Source: Nakamurella multipartita DSM 44233 (GTDB lineage: Bacteria > Actinomycetota > Actinomycetes > Mycobacteriales > Nakamurellaceae). From it: a stretch of 64,000 nucleotides of DNA. A program made the translations under genes and the position numbers. Where the stretch lies: contig NC_013235.1 in the NCBI RefSeq assembly GCF_000024365.1, positions 3,410,001 to 3,474,000 of the forward strand, read 5' to 3'. The notes under the pieces are model-generated. The model made no database searches. It saw only the letters and a list, made by a program, of their open reading frames with translations, and was not told the origin of the DNA. Positions 47,988 to 59,373 of this stretch are shown piece after piece (within the stretch, counting starts at the first letter, position 1; each line of letters begins with the position of its first letter).

Positions 47988-49024
47988 AGGATCTCTCTCT
48001 GCGCGGCACCGCCCGCCTCCTGACTGCCCTGCTCGCCGCCGTCCTCGGCGTGACCGCGCTCGCCTCGTGTTCCTCGGGCGCCGCCGCTGCCGATGCCACC
48101 ACTGGCGCCCCGGCCGGCTCCGGCGCCGCGGCCGCCGAATGGAGCTACACCGACGCCACCGGCACCACCGTGACGCTCCCGCAGCGTCCCGAGCGGATCG
48201 CCAGCTACGCCGACTACGCGATCGGCATGTTCGCCTACGGGCTGCGGCCGACCGCGGTCTTCGGCCGGGTCGACGTCGCGACCGATCCCCGCTTCGCCGG
48301 CTACGACCTGTCGCAGACCACCGTCGTGGGCAACAGCTACGGCGAGATCGACCTGGAGGCGCTGGCCGCGTCCAAGCCGGACCTGATCGTCACCGGCATC
48401 TACCCCACCGACCGCAACGGCACGATCGACAGCACCCAGCCCTACTACGCGTTCGCCGATCTGGAGCAGCAGGCGCAGCTGGCCAAGATCGCCCCGATCG
48501 TCGCGATCAAGGTCGGCGGCAACGGCCTGGACGTGATCAAGAGCCTGACCGCGCTGACCGAGGCGCTGGGCGCCTCGCCCGACACCGTCGCGGCCGCCCG
48601 GGCCGACTTCGACCGGGCCTCGACCGAGCTGACCGCCGCGGCCACCCAGTCCACTCTCGAGGTCACCCAGATGTACGCCGACGCCGACGGCATCTACGTG
48701 GTCAAGCCGGACGACGAGCCGGAGACCCAGCTCTACCAGAGCCTGGGGGTGACCTACACCGACCTGCATCCGGACGGCACCTACTACTGGGACATCTTCA
48801 GCTGGGAGAACGTCGGCCAGATGATGACCGGTGACGTGCTGCTGGCCAATGTCGAGGGCTTCCAGCAGGCCGAGCTGGCGGCCCAGCCGACGTTCGCCGC
48901 TTCACCCGCGCTGGTCGCCGGCCAGGTCCACACCTGGAACGGCGCCGCCCTGGACTACGCCTCGCAGGCCGTGCAGATGGGCAAGCTGACCGAGATCCTG
49001 CGCAGTTCGCAGCAGGTGGCCTGA
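47984..49024 (+). CDS. Iron-siderophore-binding lipoprotein
   Basis: A 346-residue periplasmic-binding-protein-type lipoprotein with lipobox VTALASC, then the FhuD/FecB fold (VTLPQRPERIASYADYAIGM; ALAASKPDLIVTG). It captures ferric siderophore outside the membrane for the FecCD-FecE transporter. It is coupled to the ATPase by GTGA but also has its own iron box. Confidence 0.92.
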   Translation: MKDLSLRGTARLLTALLAAVLGVTALASCSSGAAAADATTGAPAGSGAAAAEWSYTDATGTTVTLPQRPERIASYADYAIGMFAYGLRPTAVFGRVDVATDPRFAGYDLSQTTVVGNSYGEIDLEALAASKPDLIVTGIYPTDRNGTIDSTQPYYAFADLEQQAQLAKIAPIVAIKVGGNGLDVIKSLTALTEALGASPDTVAAARADFDRASTELTAAATQSTLEVTQMYADADGIYVVKPDDEPETQLYQSLGVTYTDLHPDGTYYWDIFSWENVGQMMTGDVLLANVEGFQQAELAAQPTFAASPALVAGQVHTWNGAALDYASQAVQMGKLTEILRSSQQVA

Positions 49025-49027
49025 CCC

Positions 49028-50107
49028 CTACAGCTGTCCCCGCACCACCCGGCCGGCCCTGATGATCAGGGCCGGCCGTTTCAACACGGTCGGATCCTGC
49101 GTCGGGTCCTCGTCGAAGACGACCAGGTCGGCCGGGTCGCCCACCTCGGTGCCCGGCACGCCCAGCCACTGCCGGGCCTCGTGCGCGGCCGCGGCCAGGG
49201 CCCGGCGCATGCCCAGCACCTGGCCAAGAGCGATCACCTCGTCGGCGATCCGGCCGTGCTCGATGTAACCGCCCGCGTCGGTGCCGGCGTGCACCGCGAC
49301 CCCGGCATCGACCGCGTCGCGGACCCGGTCCAGGTGCCGCCGGTGCAGGTCCAGCATGTGCGCGGCGTAGGTCGGGAACCGGTTCGCCTGGGCCGCGAAC
49401 GACGGGAAGTTCTCGATGTTGATCAACGTCGGCACCAGGTGGGTGCCCTGCGCGGCGGCGGTGGCGATGGTCTGCTCGGTCAGCCCGGTGCCGTGCTCGA
49501 TGCAGTCGACCCCGGCGGCCAGCAGCCCGGGCAGTGCGTCCTCGCCGAAGACGTGCGTGGTCACCCGGCAGCCGGCCGCGTGCGCGACGGCGACCGCCCG
49601 GGCCAGCACGTCGTCCGGCCACAGCGGGGCCAGGTCGCCGATGTCCCGGTCGATCCAGTCGCCGACGATCTTGACCCACTGCCCGCTGCCGTACGCGATC
49701 TGGCGGGCCACCTCGGCCGGCAGGTCCGCCGGATCATCCAGATCGACGCCCAGGTCCCGGATGTAGCGCTTGACGAAGGCGACATGCCGGCCGGACCGGA
49801 TCAGCACCGGCAGGTCGTCGCGATCGACCAGCTCGCGGGTGTCCACCGGCGAGCCGCAGTCACGCAGGGCCAGCGCCCCGGCCCGCAGGTTGGCCAGGGC
49901 CTGCTGCTCGGCCTCGGCGGGCGTGGCCGGCCCGTGCGGGGAGTACCCGACATGGCAGTGCGCGTCGACGAAGCCGGGCACCACGAAGCCGGTGACGGTC
50001 ACCGCCTCGGCCGCCGCGCCGTCCACGATCCGGCCGCCGGAGACGGCCAGGTCGACCGGCTCTCCGGTCGTCGGGTCGGTTCCCCGGACCCGCAGGTCCG
50101 GGCTCAC
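49028..50107 (-). CDS. Metal-dependent amidohydrolase
   Basis: A 359-residue TIM-barrel amidohydrolase: VDAHCHVGY (HxH), Lys in GQWVKIVGDW, two later His regions (VTTHVFGED, CIEHGTG) and HAGTDAGGY with the catalytic Asp. It is related to imidazolonepropionase-like or prolidase-like hydrolases; the substrate is unknown. The start is GTG 50107, overlapping the ffh stop. Confidence 0.87.
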   Translation of the reverse strand: MSPDLRVRGTDPTTGEPVDLAVSGGRIVDGAAAEAVTVTGFVVPGFVDAHCHVGYSPHGPATPAEAEQQALANLRAGALALRDCGSPVDTRELVDRDDLPVLIRSGRHVAFVKRYIRDLGVDLDDPADLPAEVARQIAYGSGQWVKIVGDWIDRDIGDLAPLWPDDVLARAVAVAHAAGCRVTTHVFGEDALPGLLAAGVDCIEHGTGLTEQTIATAAAQGTHLVPTLINIENFPSFAAQANRFPTYAAHMLDLHRRHLDRVRDAVDAGVAVHAGTDAGGYIEHGRIADEVIALGQVLGMRRALAAAAHEARQWLGVPGTEVGDPADLVVFDEDPTQDPTVLKRPALIIRAGRVVRGQL

Positions 50108-51651
50108 TGCTTGGGGAACTTGAGCTTCGTCGGATCGAAGTCACCGGGGAACTGATCCAGCCCCGGCATCGCGCCGGGTGCCCCCATCCCCGGCGCGCCC
50201 ATTCCCGGCGGCAGGGCGCCCATCCCGGGGAAACCGCCCGGCATGCCCTTGACCTTGGGCTGGGTCGGGCCGCGGCCGGTCGTGCGCTTGCCCGACTTGC
50301 GCCGGCCCTTGGCCGCCTTGCGGTTGGACGGGCGGGCGCCCGGGAAGCCGAACCGGCCGGCCATTGAGGACATCATCTTGCGCGCCTCGAAGAAGCGTTC
50401 CACCAGCGCGTTGACCTGGGACACGGTCGAGCCCGAGCCCCGGGCGATGCGCTGCCGGCGGGAGGCGTTGATGATCTTCGGGTCCTGCCGCTCGGCCGGC
50501 GTCATGGACTGGATGATGGCCGCGGTGCGGTCGATGTCGCGGTCGTCGACGTTGGCCAGGGCGTCCTTCATCTGGCCGGCCCCGGGCAGCATGCCCAGCA
50601 GCCCGCCGATGGGGCCCATCTTGCGGATCATCATCATCTGCTCGAGGAAGTCCTCGAGGGTGAACTCGTTGCCCGCCATCTTGGCGGCCATCGCCTCGGC
50701 CTGGTCGGCCTCGAAGTGCTGCTCGGCCTGCTCGATCAGGGTCAGCATGTCGCCCATGCCCAGGATCCGGGAGGCCATCCGGTCCGGGTGGAAGACGTCG
50801 AAATCGGCCAGCTTCTCGCCGGTGGAGGCGAACATGATCGGCTGCCCGGTGACGTGCCGCACGGACAGCGCGGCACCACCGCGGGCGTCGCCGTCGAGCT
50901 TGGTCAGCACCACGCCGTTGAAGCCGACGCCGTCGCGGAAGGCCTCCGCGGTGGTGACCGCGTCCTGGCCGACCATCGCGTCGAGCACGAACAGGATCTC
51001 CTGCGGCTGGACGGCGTCGCGGATGTCCACGGCCTGCTGCATCATGTCGGCGTCCACGCCCAGCCGGCCGGCGGTGTCCACGATGACGATGTCGTGCAGC
51101 CGCACCTTGGCGTGGGCGACACCGGCCCGGGCCACCGCGACCGGGTCGCCCACCCCGTTGCCGGGCTCGGGCGCGAAGACCTGCACGCCGGCCTGCTCGC
51201 CGACGATCTGCAGCTGGGTGACCGCGTTGGGGCGCTGCAGGTCGGAGGCGACCAGCAGCGGGGTGTGCCCCTGCCCCTTGAGCCAGAGCGCGAGCTTGCC
51301 GGCCAGGGTGGTCTTGCCGGCGCCCTGCAGGCCGGCCAGCATGATCACCGTCGGCGGATTCTTGGCGTAGGTCAGCCGCCGAGTCTCGCCGCCGAGGATC
51401 GCGACGAGTTCCTCGTTGACGATTTTGATGATCTGCTGCGCCGGGTTCAGGGCCGCCGAGACGATCACCCCGTTGGCCCGCTCCTTGATCCGCGCGATGA
51501 ACGCACGGACCACCGGGAGCGCAACGTCGGCCTCCAGCAGCGCGACCCGGATCTCCCGGCACGTGCGGTCGACGTCGGCCGGGGTCAGCCGACCCTTGCC
51601 GCGCAGATTGGTGAAGACACCGGACAGCCGGTCAGACAGCGTTTCGAACAC
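50104..51651 (-). CDS. ffh: Signal recognition particle protein Ffh
   Basis: A 515-residue SRP54: N domain, G domain (GLQGAGKTTLAGKLA, VDTAGR, TKLDGDARGG) and the methionine-rich M domain (MMMIRKMGPIGGLLGMLPG). The tail is Gly/Met/Pro-rich. It binds signal sequences with SRP RNA and docks on FtsY, encoded 6 kb away. The start is GTG 51651. Confidence 0.97.
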   Translation of the reverse strand: MFETLSDRLSGVFTNLRGKGRLTPADVDRTCREIRVALLEADVALPVVRAFIARIKERANGVIVSAALNPAQQIIKIVNEELVAILGGETRRLTYAKNPPTVIMLAGLQGAGKTTLAGKLALWLKGQGHTPLLVASDLQRPNAVTQLQIVGEQAGVQVFAPEPGNGVGDPVAVARAGVAHAKVRLHDIVIVDTAGRLGVDADMMQQAVDIRDAVQPQEILFVLDAMVGQDAVTTAEAFRDGVGFNGVVLTKLDGDARGGAALSVRHVTGQPIMFASTGEKLADFDVFHPDRMASRILGMGDMLTLIEQAEQHFEADQAEAMAAKMAGNEFTLEDFLEQMMMIRKMGPIGGLLGMLPGAGQMKDALANVDDRDIDRTAAIIQSMTPAERQDPKIINASRRQRIARGSGSTVSQVNALVERFFEARKMMSSMAGRFGFPGARPSNRKAAKGRRKSGKRTTGRGPTQPKVKGMPGGFPGMGALPPGMGAPGMGAPGAMPGLDQFPGDFDPTKLKFPKQ

Positions 51652-51693
51652 TTGGGAATCCTATCGGCCCGGAAAGACTGTTGCGGGTGCGCT

Positions 51694-51712
51694 CAGTTCG
51701 ATAGTAGAACTG
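51694..51712. promoter_or_regulatory. Inverted repeat (CAGTTC-n7-GAACTG) at an ABC operon start
   Basis: Perfect 6-bp arms with a 7-base spacer end four bases before the ATG at 51717. There is no ribosome site, so the transcript may be leaderless and the repeat may overlap the promoter. It is a candidate operator for the XRE regulator made by the same operon. Confidence 0.5.
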
Positions 51713-51716
51713 CTAC

Positions 51717-52631
51717 ATGTCGTCCTCCATTTCCGTCGAGGTGTCCGGTCTGACGATGAGCTACGGCACCACCAAGGTGCTGCACGGGGTGGACTTCACG
51801 ATCGCCCGGGGCGAGGTCCTGGTCCTGCTCGGACCCAACGGCGCCGGCAAGACGACCACCATCGAGATCCTGGAGGGCTTCCGCCTGCCCTCGGCCGGCA
51901 CCGTCCGGGTGCTGGGCGAGGACCCGGCCAAGGCGGACGAGCTCTGGCGGTCCCGGATCGGCGTGGTGCTGCAGTCCTGGCGCGATCACGGGCGATGGCG
52001 GGTCCGGGACCTGCTCGATCACCTGGCCGCCTTCTACCGGCCCTATGCGACCCGCGCCGGCGGCCCGCCCCGGCCGCCGTATCCCACCGACGAGCTCATC
52101 GAAATGGTCGGGCTGGGCGAGCACCGCCGGGCCAAGGTGGCCACCCTGTCCGGCGGCCAGCGGCGCCGGCTCGACGTGGCCATCGGCATCGTCGGACGGC
52201 CCGAGCTGCTCTTCCTGGACGAACCGACGGCCGGCTTCGATCCCGCCGCCCGCCGCGACTTCCACGACCTGGTGCACCGGCTGTCCGATCTGCAGGACAC
52301 CACGATCCTGCTCACCACTCACGACCTGGACGAGGCGGAGAAGCTGGCCGACCGGATCCTGATCCTGCATCACGGCCGGATCGCGGCCGACGGCACCGCC
52401 GACGCGCTGGCCCGGCAGGTGGCCGGCACGGCCGAGGTCCGCTGGAGCCAGGACGGTCAGCGGCACGTGCACGCCACCGACGACGCCACTGGATTCGTCC
52501 GGGACCTGTTCGCCCAGGAACGGATGGACCGGGGCCGCGTCGAGGACCTGGAGGTCCGCCGGCCCAGTCTGGAGAGCACGTATCTGTCCATGGTCGCCGA
52601 CGAGCGGCCGTCCCTGGAGGTGGTCCGATGA
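51717..52631 (+). CDS. ABC transporter ATP-binding protein (exporter)
   Basis: A 304-residue ATPase: Walker A GPNGAGKTT, signature LSGGQRRRLD, Walker B LLFLDEPTAGFD, switch LTTHDLDEAE, and the DrrA-type C-terminal extension. It is the first gene of an exporter-regulator operon; the stop overlaps the permease ATG. Confidence 0.93.
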   Translation: MSSSISVEVSGLTMSYGTTKVLHGVDFTIARGEVLVLLGPNGAGKTTTIEILEGFRLPSAGTVRVLGEDPAKADELWRSRIGVVLQSWRDHGRWRVRDLLDHLAAFYRPYATRAGGPPRPPYPTDELIEMVGLGEHRRAKVATLSGGQRRRLDVAIGIVGRPELLFLDEPTAGFDPAARRDFHDLVHRLSDLQDTTILLTTHDLDEAEKLADRILILHHGRIAADGTADALARQVAGTAEVRWSQDGQRHVHATDDATGFVRDLFAQERMDRGRVEDLEVRRPSLESTYLSMVADERPSLEVVR

Positions 52632-53479
52632 GCACCCACGGCCAGGCGGTCGCCTGCGGCCTGCGACGCGGCCGGATCGAGTTCGGCAACAGCGTCCGGG
52701 CCGGTCAGGACATCGCCTACTACGTGATCGTGTCGTTGATCGTGCTGGTGGTGCTGTGGCTGAACCGCGACAGCACCCTGCCCGGCACCGACGTCCCGGT
52801 GGCCCTGTTCATGCTGCCCGGTCTGCTGGCCCTGCAGATCGTGTTCTCCGGGGCCTACGGGATGGCCACCCAGCTGGCCACCGAACGCGAGGACGGCACA
52901 TTGCTGCGCCTGAAGTCGGTGCCGGGCGGGATGACCGGCTACGTCGTCGGGCAGATGCTGCGCACCACTGTGGAGATCGCGTTCAGCATGACGATCCTGC
53001 TGATCCCGGCGTTCTTCTTCGTGCCGGGGCTGACCGCGAACGGTCTCACCGGCTGGATGGAGGCCTTCGGCTTCCTGCTACTGGGTTTGCTGGCGGTGCT
53101 GCCGCTGGGCTTCGTCATCGGGTCGGTGTTCAAGAGCCCGCGCATGGTCGGCGGCTGGGGCATGCTCGTGATGGGCGCCATCATCTGGGTGTCCGGCATC
53201 TTCTACCCGTTGGCCCAGATGGCCGGCTGGGCGCAGGTGCTCGGACAGCTGACCCCGACCTACTGGCTGGGTCTGGGGGTCCGGTCGGCGTTGCTGCCCG
53301 AGTCGGCCGCCGCGGTGGAGATCGACGGCAGCTGGCGGACCCTGCTCACCCTGGGAGTGCTGCTGCTCTGGGCCGTCGTCGGCTTCCTGCTGGCCCCCCC
53401 GCTGCTGCGACGGATGGCCCGGCGGGAGTCGGGCTCGTCGGTGGCGGCCCGGCGGGAGAAGGCCCTGCAGCGTGTCTGA
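52628..53479 (+). CDS. ABC-2 type transporter permease
   Basis: A 283-residue permease with six membrane helices and the ABC-2 signature TEREDGTLLRLKSVPGG. ATG 52628 overlaps the ATPase stop; its 3' end overlaps the XRE gene by eight bases. The substrate is unknown. Confidence 0.9.
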   Translation: MSTHGQAVACGLRRGRIEFGNSVRAGQDIAYYVIVSLIVLVVLWLNRDSTLPGTDVPVALFMLPGLLALQIVFSGAYGMATQLATEREDGTLLRLKSVPGGMTGYVVGQMLRTTVEIAFSMTILLIPAFFFVPGLTANGLTGWMEAFGFLLLGLLAVLPLGFVIGSVFKSPRMVGGWGMLVMGAIIWVSGIFYPLAQMAGWAQVLGQLTPTYWLGLGVRSALLPESAAAVEIDGSWRTLLTLGVLLLWAVVGFLLAPPLLRRMARRESGSSVAARREKALQRV

Positions 53480-53714
53480 CGTCCTGTTCAACCGGCTGGC
53501 CGTATTACGGGCCGAGCGCGGCATCACCCGCCGGCAACTGGCCGAGGCGGTCGGCGTGCACTACCAGACCGTCGGGTACCTCGAACGAGGCGAGTACAGC
53601 CCGAGCCTGGTGCTCGCGTTGCGCATCGCCGAGTACTTCGAGATGCCGGTCGAGCAGGTCTTTTCCACCCGGGCGTTCCCGCGGATCGGGCAGACCGGTT
53701 CGGCGGTCAGCTGA
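53472..53714 (+). CDS. XRE-family helix-turn-helix regulator
   Basis: An 80-residue single-domain repressor-like protein: LAVLRAERGITRRQLAEAVG, then HYQTVGYLERGEYSPSL as recognition helix and AEYFEMPVEQVF. This small type commonly sits with ABC exporters and controls them. The start is GTG 53472. It converges with glnD with an eight-base overlap. Confidence 0.9.
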   Translation: MSDVLFNRLAVLRAERGITRRQLAEAVGVHYQTVGYLERGEYSPSLVLALRIAEYFEMPVEQVFSTRAFPRIGQTGSAVS

Positions 53715-56067
53715 CCAGCGCCTGGGTGATGCCGTCGGCGACCTCGCGGGCCCGGGACCCGGACAGCGGGGCACCGTCCGGCGTCTGCACGTAGAACACG
53801 TCGACGGCGTCGGCGCCCAGCGTGTCCACCCGGGCGCTGACCACGCTGACCCCGGCCGCGGTCAGCGCCGAGGACACCGTGTACAGCAGGCCGGGCAGGT
53901 CGTGCGCCCGCACCTCCAGCACCGTGGACAGGTCGGAGGCGGATTCCACCACCCGCACCTCGGGCGGCACCGCGGGGCCGCGGCGGGGCGGGGCGGTGCG
54001 CCGGGCCAGCCGGGCCGCGACGTCCAGGCTGCCGTCCAGCGCCCGGACCAGGTCGGCTCGCAGGGTGGCCGCGGCCGGGGCCTCGCCGAACTGAGGCGCG
54101 GCGATCCAGGTCTGCAGCGCGTGGCCGTCGATGGTGCGGATCGCTGCCGAACGCACGGTGAGCCGGTGCATGGTCAGCACCGCCGCGGCGGCGGCCAGCA
54201 GCCCGGGCCGGTCGGGCGCGCAGATGGTGATGCGCACGGCGGCCGGGATGGACTCGATGACGATGCCGACCGACCCGGTGCCGGACTCGATCAGTTCCCG
54301 CTCGACCTGGGTGATCGCCGGCGGCTCGGCCGGGCGTTCCCCGTCCAGGGCCCGGCGGACCCGGCCGACCAGGTGCCGGATCTGCCCGGCCCGCCAGGTG
54401 GTCCAGGCCGCGGGGCCGGCCGCGCGGGCGTCGGACTCGGTCAACGCCGCCAGCAGGTCCAGGGTCGCCGCATCCCCGACCGCCTCGACGATCGCGGCGA
54501 TGGTGGCCGGGTCGTCCGGGTCGCGGCGGGCGGCGAAGTCGCCGAGCAGCAGGTGGTGCCGGATCAGCCGCTCGACCGTCCGGACGTCCGGCTCGCTCAG
54601 GCCCATCCGGCGCAGCCAGGGCACGCACAGGTCGGCCCCGACCACGGCGTGGTCGGCGTGGTCGCGTTCGTCCTCGCGGGGTCCCTTGCCGATGTCGTGC
54701 AGGATCGCGGCCAGCAGCAGCAGGTCCGGTCGGGCCACCCGGCGGACCAGGCCGGCGGCGTTCACCGCGGTCTGCATCAGGTGCCGGTCGACCGTGTAGA
54801 GGTGGATCGGGTCGCGCTGCGGCAGCGAGCGCAGCCGCTCCCAGCCGGGCAGCAGGGTGGAGATCAAACCGGCCTGGTCCAGGTCCTCCCAGGCGGCGAG
54901 CATCGGCTCGCCCGCTCCGAGCAGGGACAGGAACGCATCGAGCGCGACCGGCGGCCACGGGTCGGGCAGCGGCGGGCAGGTGCGGGCCAGCCGCAGCACG
55001 GTGGCCGGCGACACCGGCAGCCCGGACTGCGCAGCGGCGGCCGCCGCCCGCACCACCAGCGTGGGGTCGTTGGCCGGGTTGACCGCCCGGGCCAGCACCG
55101 CCTCGCCCTCCTGCTCGACGATGCCGTCGGCCAGCGGGGTGCGTTCGATGCGGCGGGTGATCCGGCCGCCCAGGTCGGTGATGGTGCCCGACGGCCGGGA
55201 CAGCGCCCGGTCCACCCGGTGCCAGGTCAGGTCGCTGGCGTGGTCGACGGTGCGGGCGATGCCGGCGACGTGCTTGAGCAGGGCGTCCCGGTCGTCCAGC
55301 CCGAGCTGGGCGGCGACCGCGTCCTGGTCCTGCACCTGCAGCCGGTCGGTGGCCCGGCCGGCGACGGTCTGCACGACGTCGCGCACGTCCAGCAACGCCG
55401 AGCGGGCCTCCTCCAGTCCCTGGTGCGGGCAGTCGGCCACCCAGGAGGCGGCCACCGCGCGCATCACGACCAGGTCGCGCAGGCCGCCGCGGGACTCCTT
55501 GAGATCGGGGGTGGTGGCGAAGGCCAGCTGCCCCGAGCGGTCGGCGCGTTCCTGGCAGGACGCGCGCAGGTCGGCCAGCCGGTTCTTGGCATCCGAGCGC
55601 CAGTCGGCCAGCACCCGGCGGTGCAGGGTGACGGCCAGGTCCGGGTCACCGGCGATGTGCCGCAGGTCGAGCATGCCCAGCATGGCCGGCAGGTCGGTAC
55701 GGGCGACCTGCCGGGCTCCGCCGACGCTGCGCACCGAATGATCCAGGCGGATCTTGGAGTCCCAGATCGGGTACCACAGCCGCTCGGCCAGCATGCCGGC
55801 GTAGGAGGCCGGCGTCTCCGTGGAATGCAACAGGACCAGATCCAGGTCCGAGAAGGGGGACAGTTCGCCGCGGCCGAATCCGCCGACCGCGACCAGGGCC
55901 ACGCCGCCGACGTTGACCCCGGCGTCCTGGGCCAGCTCGCCGAGCCAGCCGTCGGTCAGCCGGGCGAGAGCCTTCCGCCGAGCCGGACCGGGAACCCCGG
56001 TCCGGCTCAGCAGTTGGGCTCGCAACTCCGCGAAACCGCCCGCCATCCCCACAGGCGAATTCCGCAT
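53707..56067 (-). CDS. glnD: PII uridylyl/adenylyltransferase GlnD
   Basis: A 786-residue sensor of nitrogen status. The nucleotidyltransferase site is GGFGRGELSPFSDLDL (62-77), the HD hydrolase has AAILHDIGKGP, and two ACT domains close the protein. In actinobacteria studied so far GlnD adenylylates, rather than uridylylates, GlnK; which applies here cannot be read. It follows glnK by three bases. It is shorter than enterobacterial GlnD, as usual in the phylum. Confidence 0.95.
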   Translation of the reverse strand: MRNSPVGMAGGFAELRAQLLSRTGVPGPARRKALARLTDGWLGELAQDAGVNVGGVALVAVGGFGRGELSPFSDLDLVLLHSTETPASYAGMLAERLWYPIWDSKIRLDHSVRSVGGARQVARTDLPAMLGMLDLRHIAGDPDLAVTLHRRVLADWRSDAKNRLADLRASCQERADRSGQLAFATTPDLKESRGGLRDLVVMRAVAASWVADCPHQGLEEARSALLDVRDVVQTVAGRATDRLQVQDQDAVAAQLGLDDRDALLKHVAGIARTVDHASDLTWHRVDRALSRPSGTITDLGGRITRRIERTPLADGIVEQEGEAVLARAVNPANDPTLVVRAAAAAAQSGLPVSPATVLRLARTCPPLPDPWPPVALDAFLSLLGAGEPMLAAWEDLDQAGLISTLLPGWERLRSLPQRDPIHLYTVDRHLMQTAVNAAGLVRRVARPDLLLLAAILHDIGKGPREDERDHADHAVVGADLCVPWLRRMGLSEPDVRTVERLIRHHLLLGDFAARRDPDDPATIAAIVEAVGDAATLDLLAALTESDARAAGPAAWTTWRAGQIRHLVGRVRRALDGERPAEPPAITQVERELIESGTGSVGIVIESIPAAVRITICAPDRPGLLAAAAAVLTMHRLTVRSAAIRTIDGHALQTWIAAPQFGEAPAAATLRADLVRALDGSLDVAARLARRTAPPRRGPAVPPEVRVVESASDLSTVLEVRAHDLPGLLYTVSSALTAAGVSVVSARVDTLGADAVDVFYVQTPDGAPLSGSRAREVADGITQALVS

Positions 56068-56070
56068 GGA

Positions 56071-57785
<1,715 letters not shown>

Positions 57786-57900
57786 CAAGCCTCCAGGCTC
57801 TAGGAGTGGGATGGTCAGGCCGGCCGCCAGCGAGCAGGGCGGCGTGGCCCAGTGACCCACGAAGGTTCGCCCGTGCGTGTTGCGGGCGGCGCTCCCGGAG

Positions 57901-57947
57901 GTTTCACCGATGTGAACTCGGCTCGGAATGTGTTTCCGACCCGTTTC
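57901..57947 (-). promoter_or_regulatory. Two GlnR-like boxes upstream of amtB
   Basis: On the minus strand: GAAAC-n6-GAAAC (57932-57947) and TTCAC-n6-GAAAC (57901-57916). The actinobacterial GlnR pattern is GTnAC-n6-GAAAC; each site has one mismatch in the first half and a perfect second half. They lie 115-162 bases before amtB. In Streptomyces this operon is GlnR-controlled. Confidence 0.6.
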
Positions 57948-57971
57948 GTCGGCGAAGACAACGTGTGACGC

Positions 57972-59342
57972 TCAGTCACCCAACAGAGCGTCGACGAAGG
58001 CGGCCGGCTCGAACGGCGCCAGATCGTCGGGTCCCTCACCCAGGCCGACCAGCTTGACCGGCACGCCCAGGGTGCGCTGCACCGCGACCACGATGCCGCC
58101 CTTGGCAGTGCCGTCGAGCTTGGTCAGCACGATCCCGGAGATGTCCACCACGTCGGCGAACACGGTCGCCTGAACCAGGCCGTTCTGCCCGGTGGTGGCG
58201 TCCAGCACGAGCAGGACCTCGTCCACCTCGGCTTGTTTCTCGACCACCCGCTTGACCTTGCCCAGCTCGTCCATCAAGCCGGTCTTGGTGTGCAGCCGGC
58301 CGGCGGTGTCGATCAGCACCGCGTCGGCGCCGTCGGCGATGCCCCGCTTGACCGCGTCGAACGCGACCGAGGCGGGGTCGGTGCCGGCGTCGGCCCGGAC
58401 CACCGCCGCCCCGGCCCGCTCGCCCCAGGTCTGCAGCTGGTCGGCGGCGGCCGCGCGGAACGTGTCGGCCGCGCCGAGCACCACGTGCCGGCCGTCGGCG
58501 ACCAGCACCCGGGCCAGCTTGCCGGTGGTGGTGGTCTTGCCGGTGCCGTTGACCCCGACGATGAGCAGCACCGACGGACGCCCGTCGTGCGGCAGCGCGC
58601 GGACGGCCCGGTCCATCGTCGGGTCGACCGCCTCGATCAGCACCCGGCGCAGCAAAGCCCGGGCGCTGGCCGCGTCGGTGACCCCGTGCGCGGCGACCGC
58701 GCCCCGCAGCTTCTCGGTGATCTCGGCCGCGGCCGCCGCCCCCAGGTCGGCCATCAGCAGCGTGTCCTCGACCTCTTCCCACGAGTCGTCGTCCAGCGTG
58801 CCGGCGCCCAGCAGACCCAGCAGGGACCGGCCGAACGCGTTCTGCGAGCGGGACAGCCGGCCGCGCAGCTTGGACAGCCGGCCCGCGGTGGGCGCGATCT
58901 CCTCGACCGCCGGCGGGGTCTCCAGCTCGGCGATCACCGGTTCCGGCTGCGGCTGCGGCTCCGGCTCCGGTTGCGGTTCGGGTTCCGGTTCCGGCGCCGG
59001 CGTGGCCTCGGGCAGCGGCACCTCGACGATGCTGCGGCTGGGCGAGTCCCGCGGCACCGCGGTGTCCTCCCCGACCAGCGGTCCGGCCGGCGGTTCGTCG
59101 TCCAGCGGCACCACCGGCATCGGCTTGGTGGGGGGCGGAGCCGTCGCCGCGCCGGCGGCGAACGAGATCGACCCGCCGGCCTTGTAGCCGCCCTTGGCCG
59201 GCGGCCCCTCGGTCGGCGCGACCGGCGGCGGCGGGGCGTCCTTGAGCGAGATGCGGCGACCGCGCGCGCGGACGGTCCCCAGGACCAGCGCGAGGGCCAG
59301 CACGACGACAACAGCGATGACGATCCAGATCCAGGTTGGCAC
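57972..59342 (-). CDS. ftsY: Signal recognition particle receptor FtsY
   Basis: A 456-residue SRP GTPase with an N-terminal membrane helix (about residues 4-22), a Pro/Glu/Gln repeat linker (about 115-135), the NG domain with GVNGTGKTT (263-271), VLIDTAGRLHTK and TKLDGTAKGG. The membrane helix is typical of actinobacterial FtsY. It stops before amtB's promoter region and starts 31 bases after glnE. Confidence 0.96.
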   Translation of the reverse strand: MPTWIWIVIAVVVVLALALVLGTVRARGRRISLKDAPPPPVAPTEGPPAKGGYKAGGSISFAAGAATAPPPTKPMPVVPLDDEPPAGPLVGEDTAVPRDSPSRSIVEVPLPEATPAPEPEPEPQPEPEPQPQPEPVIAELETPPAVEEIAPTAGRLSKLRGRLSRSQNAFGRSLLGLLGAGTLDDDSWEEVEDTLLMADLGAAAAAEITEKLRGAVAAHGVTDAASARALLRRVLIEAVDPTMDRAVRALPHDGRPSVLLIVGVNGTGKTTTTGKLARVLVADGRHVVLGAADTFRAAAADQLQTWGERAGAAVVRADAGTDPASVAFDAVKRGIADGADAVLIDTAGRLHTKTGLMDELGKVKRVVEKQAEVDEVLLVLDATTGQNGLVQATVFADVVDISGIVLTKLDGTAKGGIVVAVQRTLGVPVKLVGLGEGPDDLAPFEPAAFVDALLGD

Positions 59343-59373
59343 CGAGCCATCCTCGCAGAACCGGCCGCGAGCG

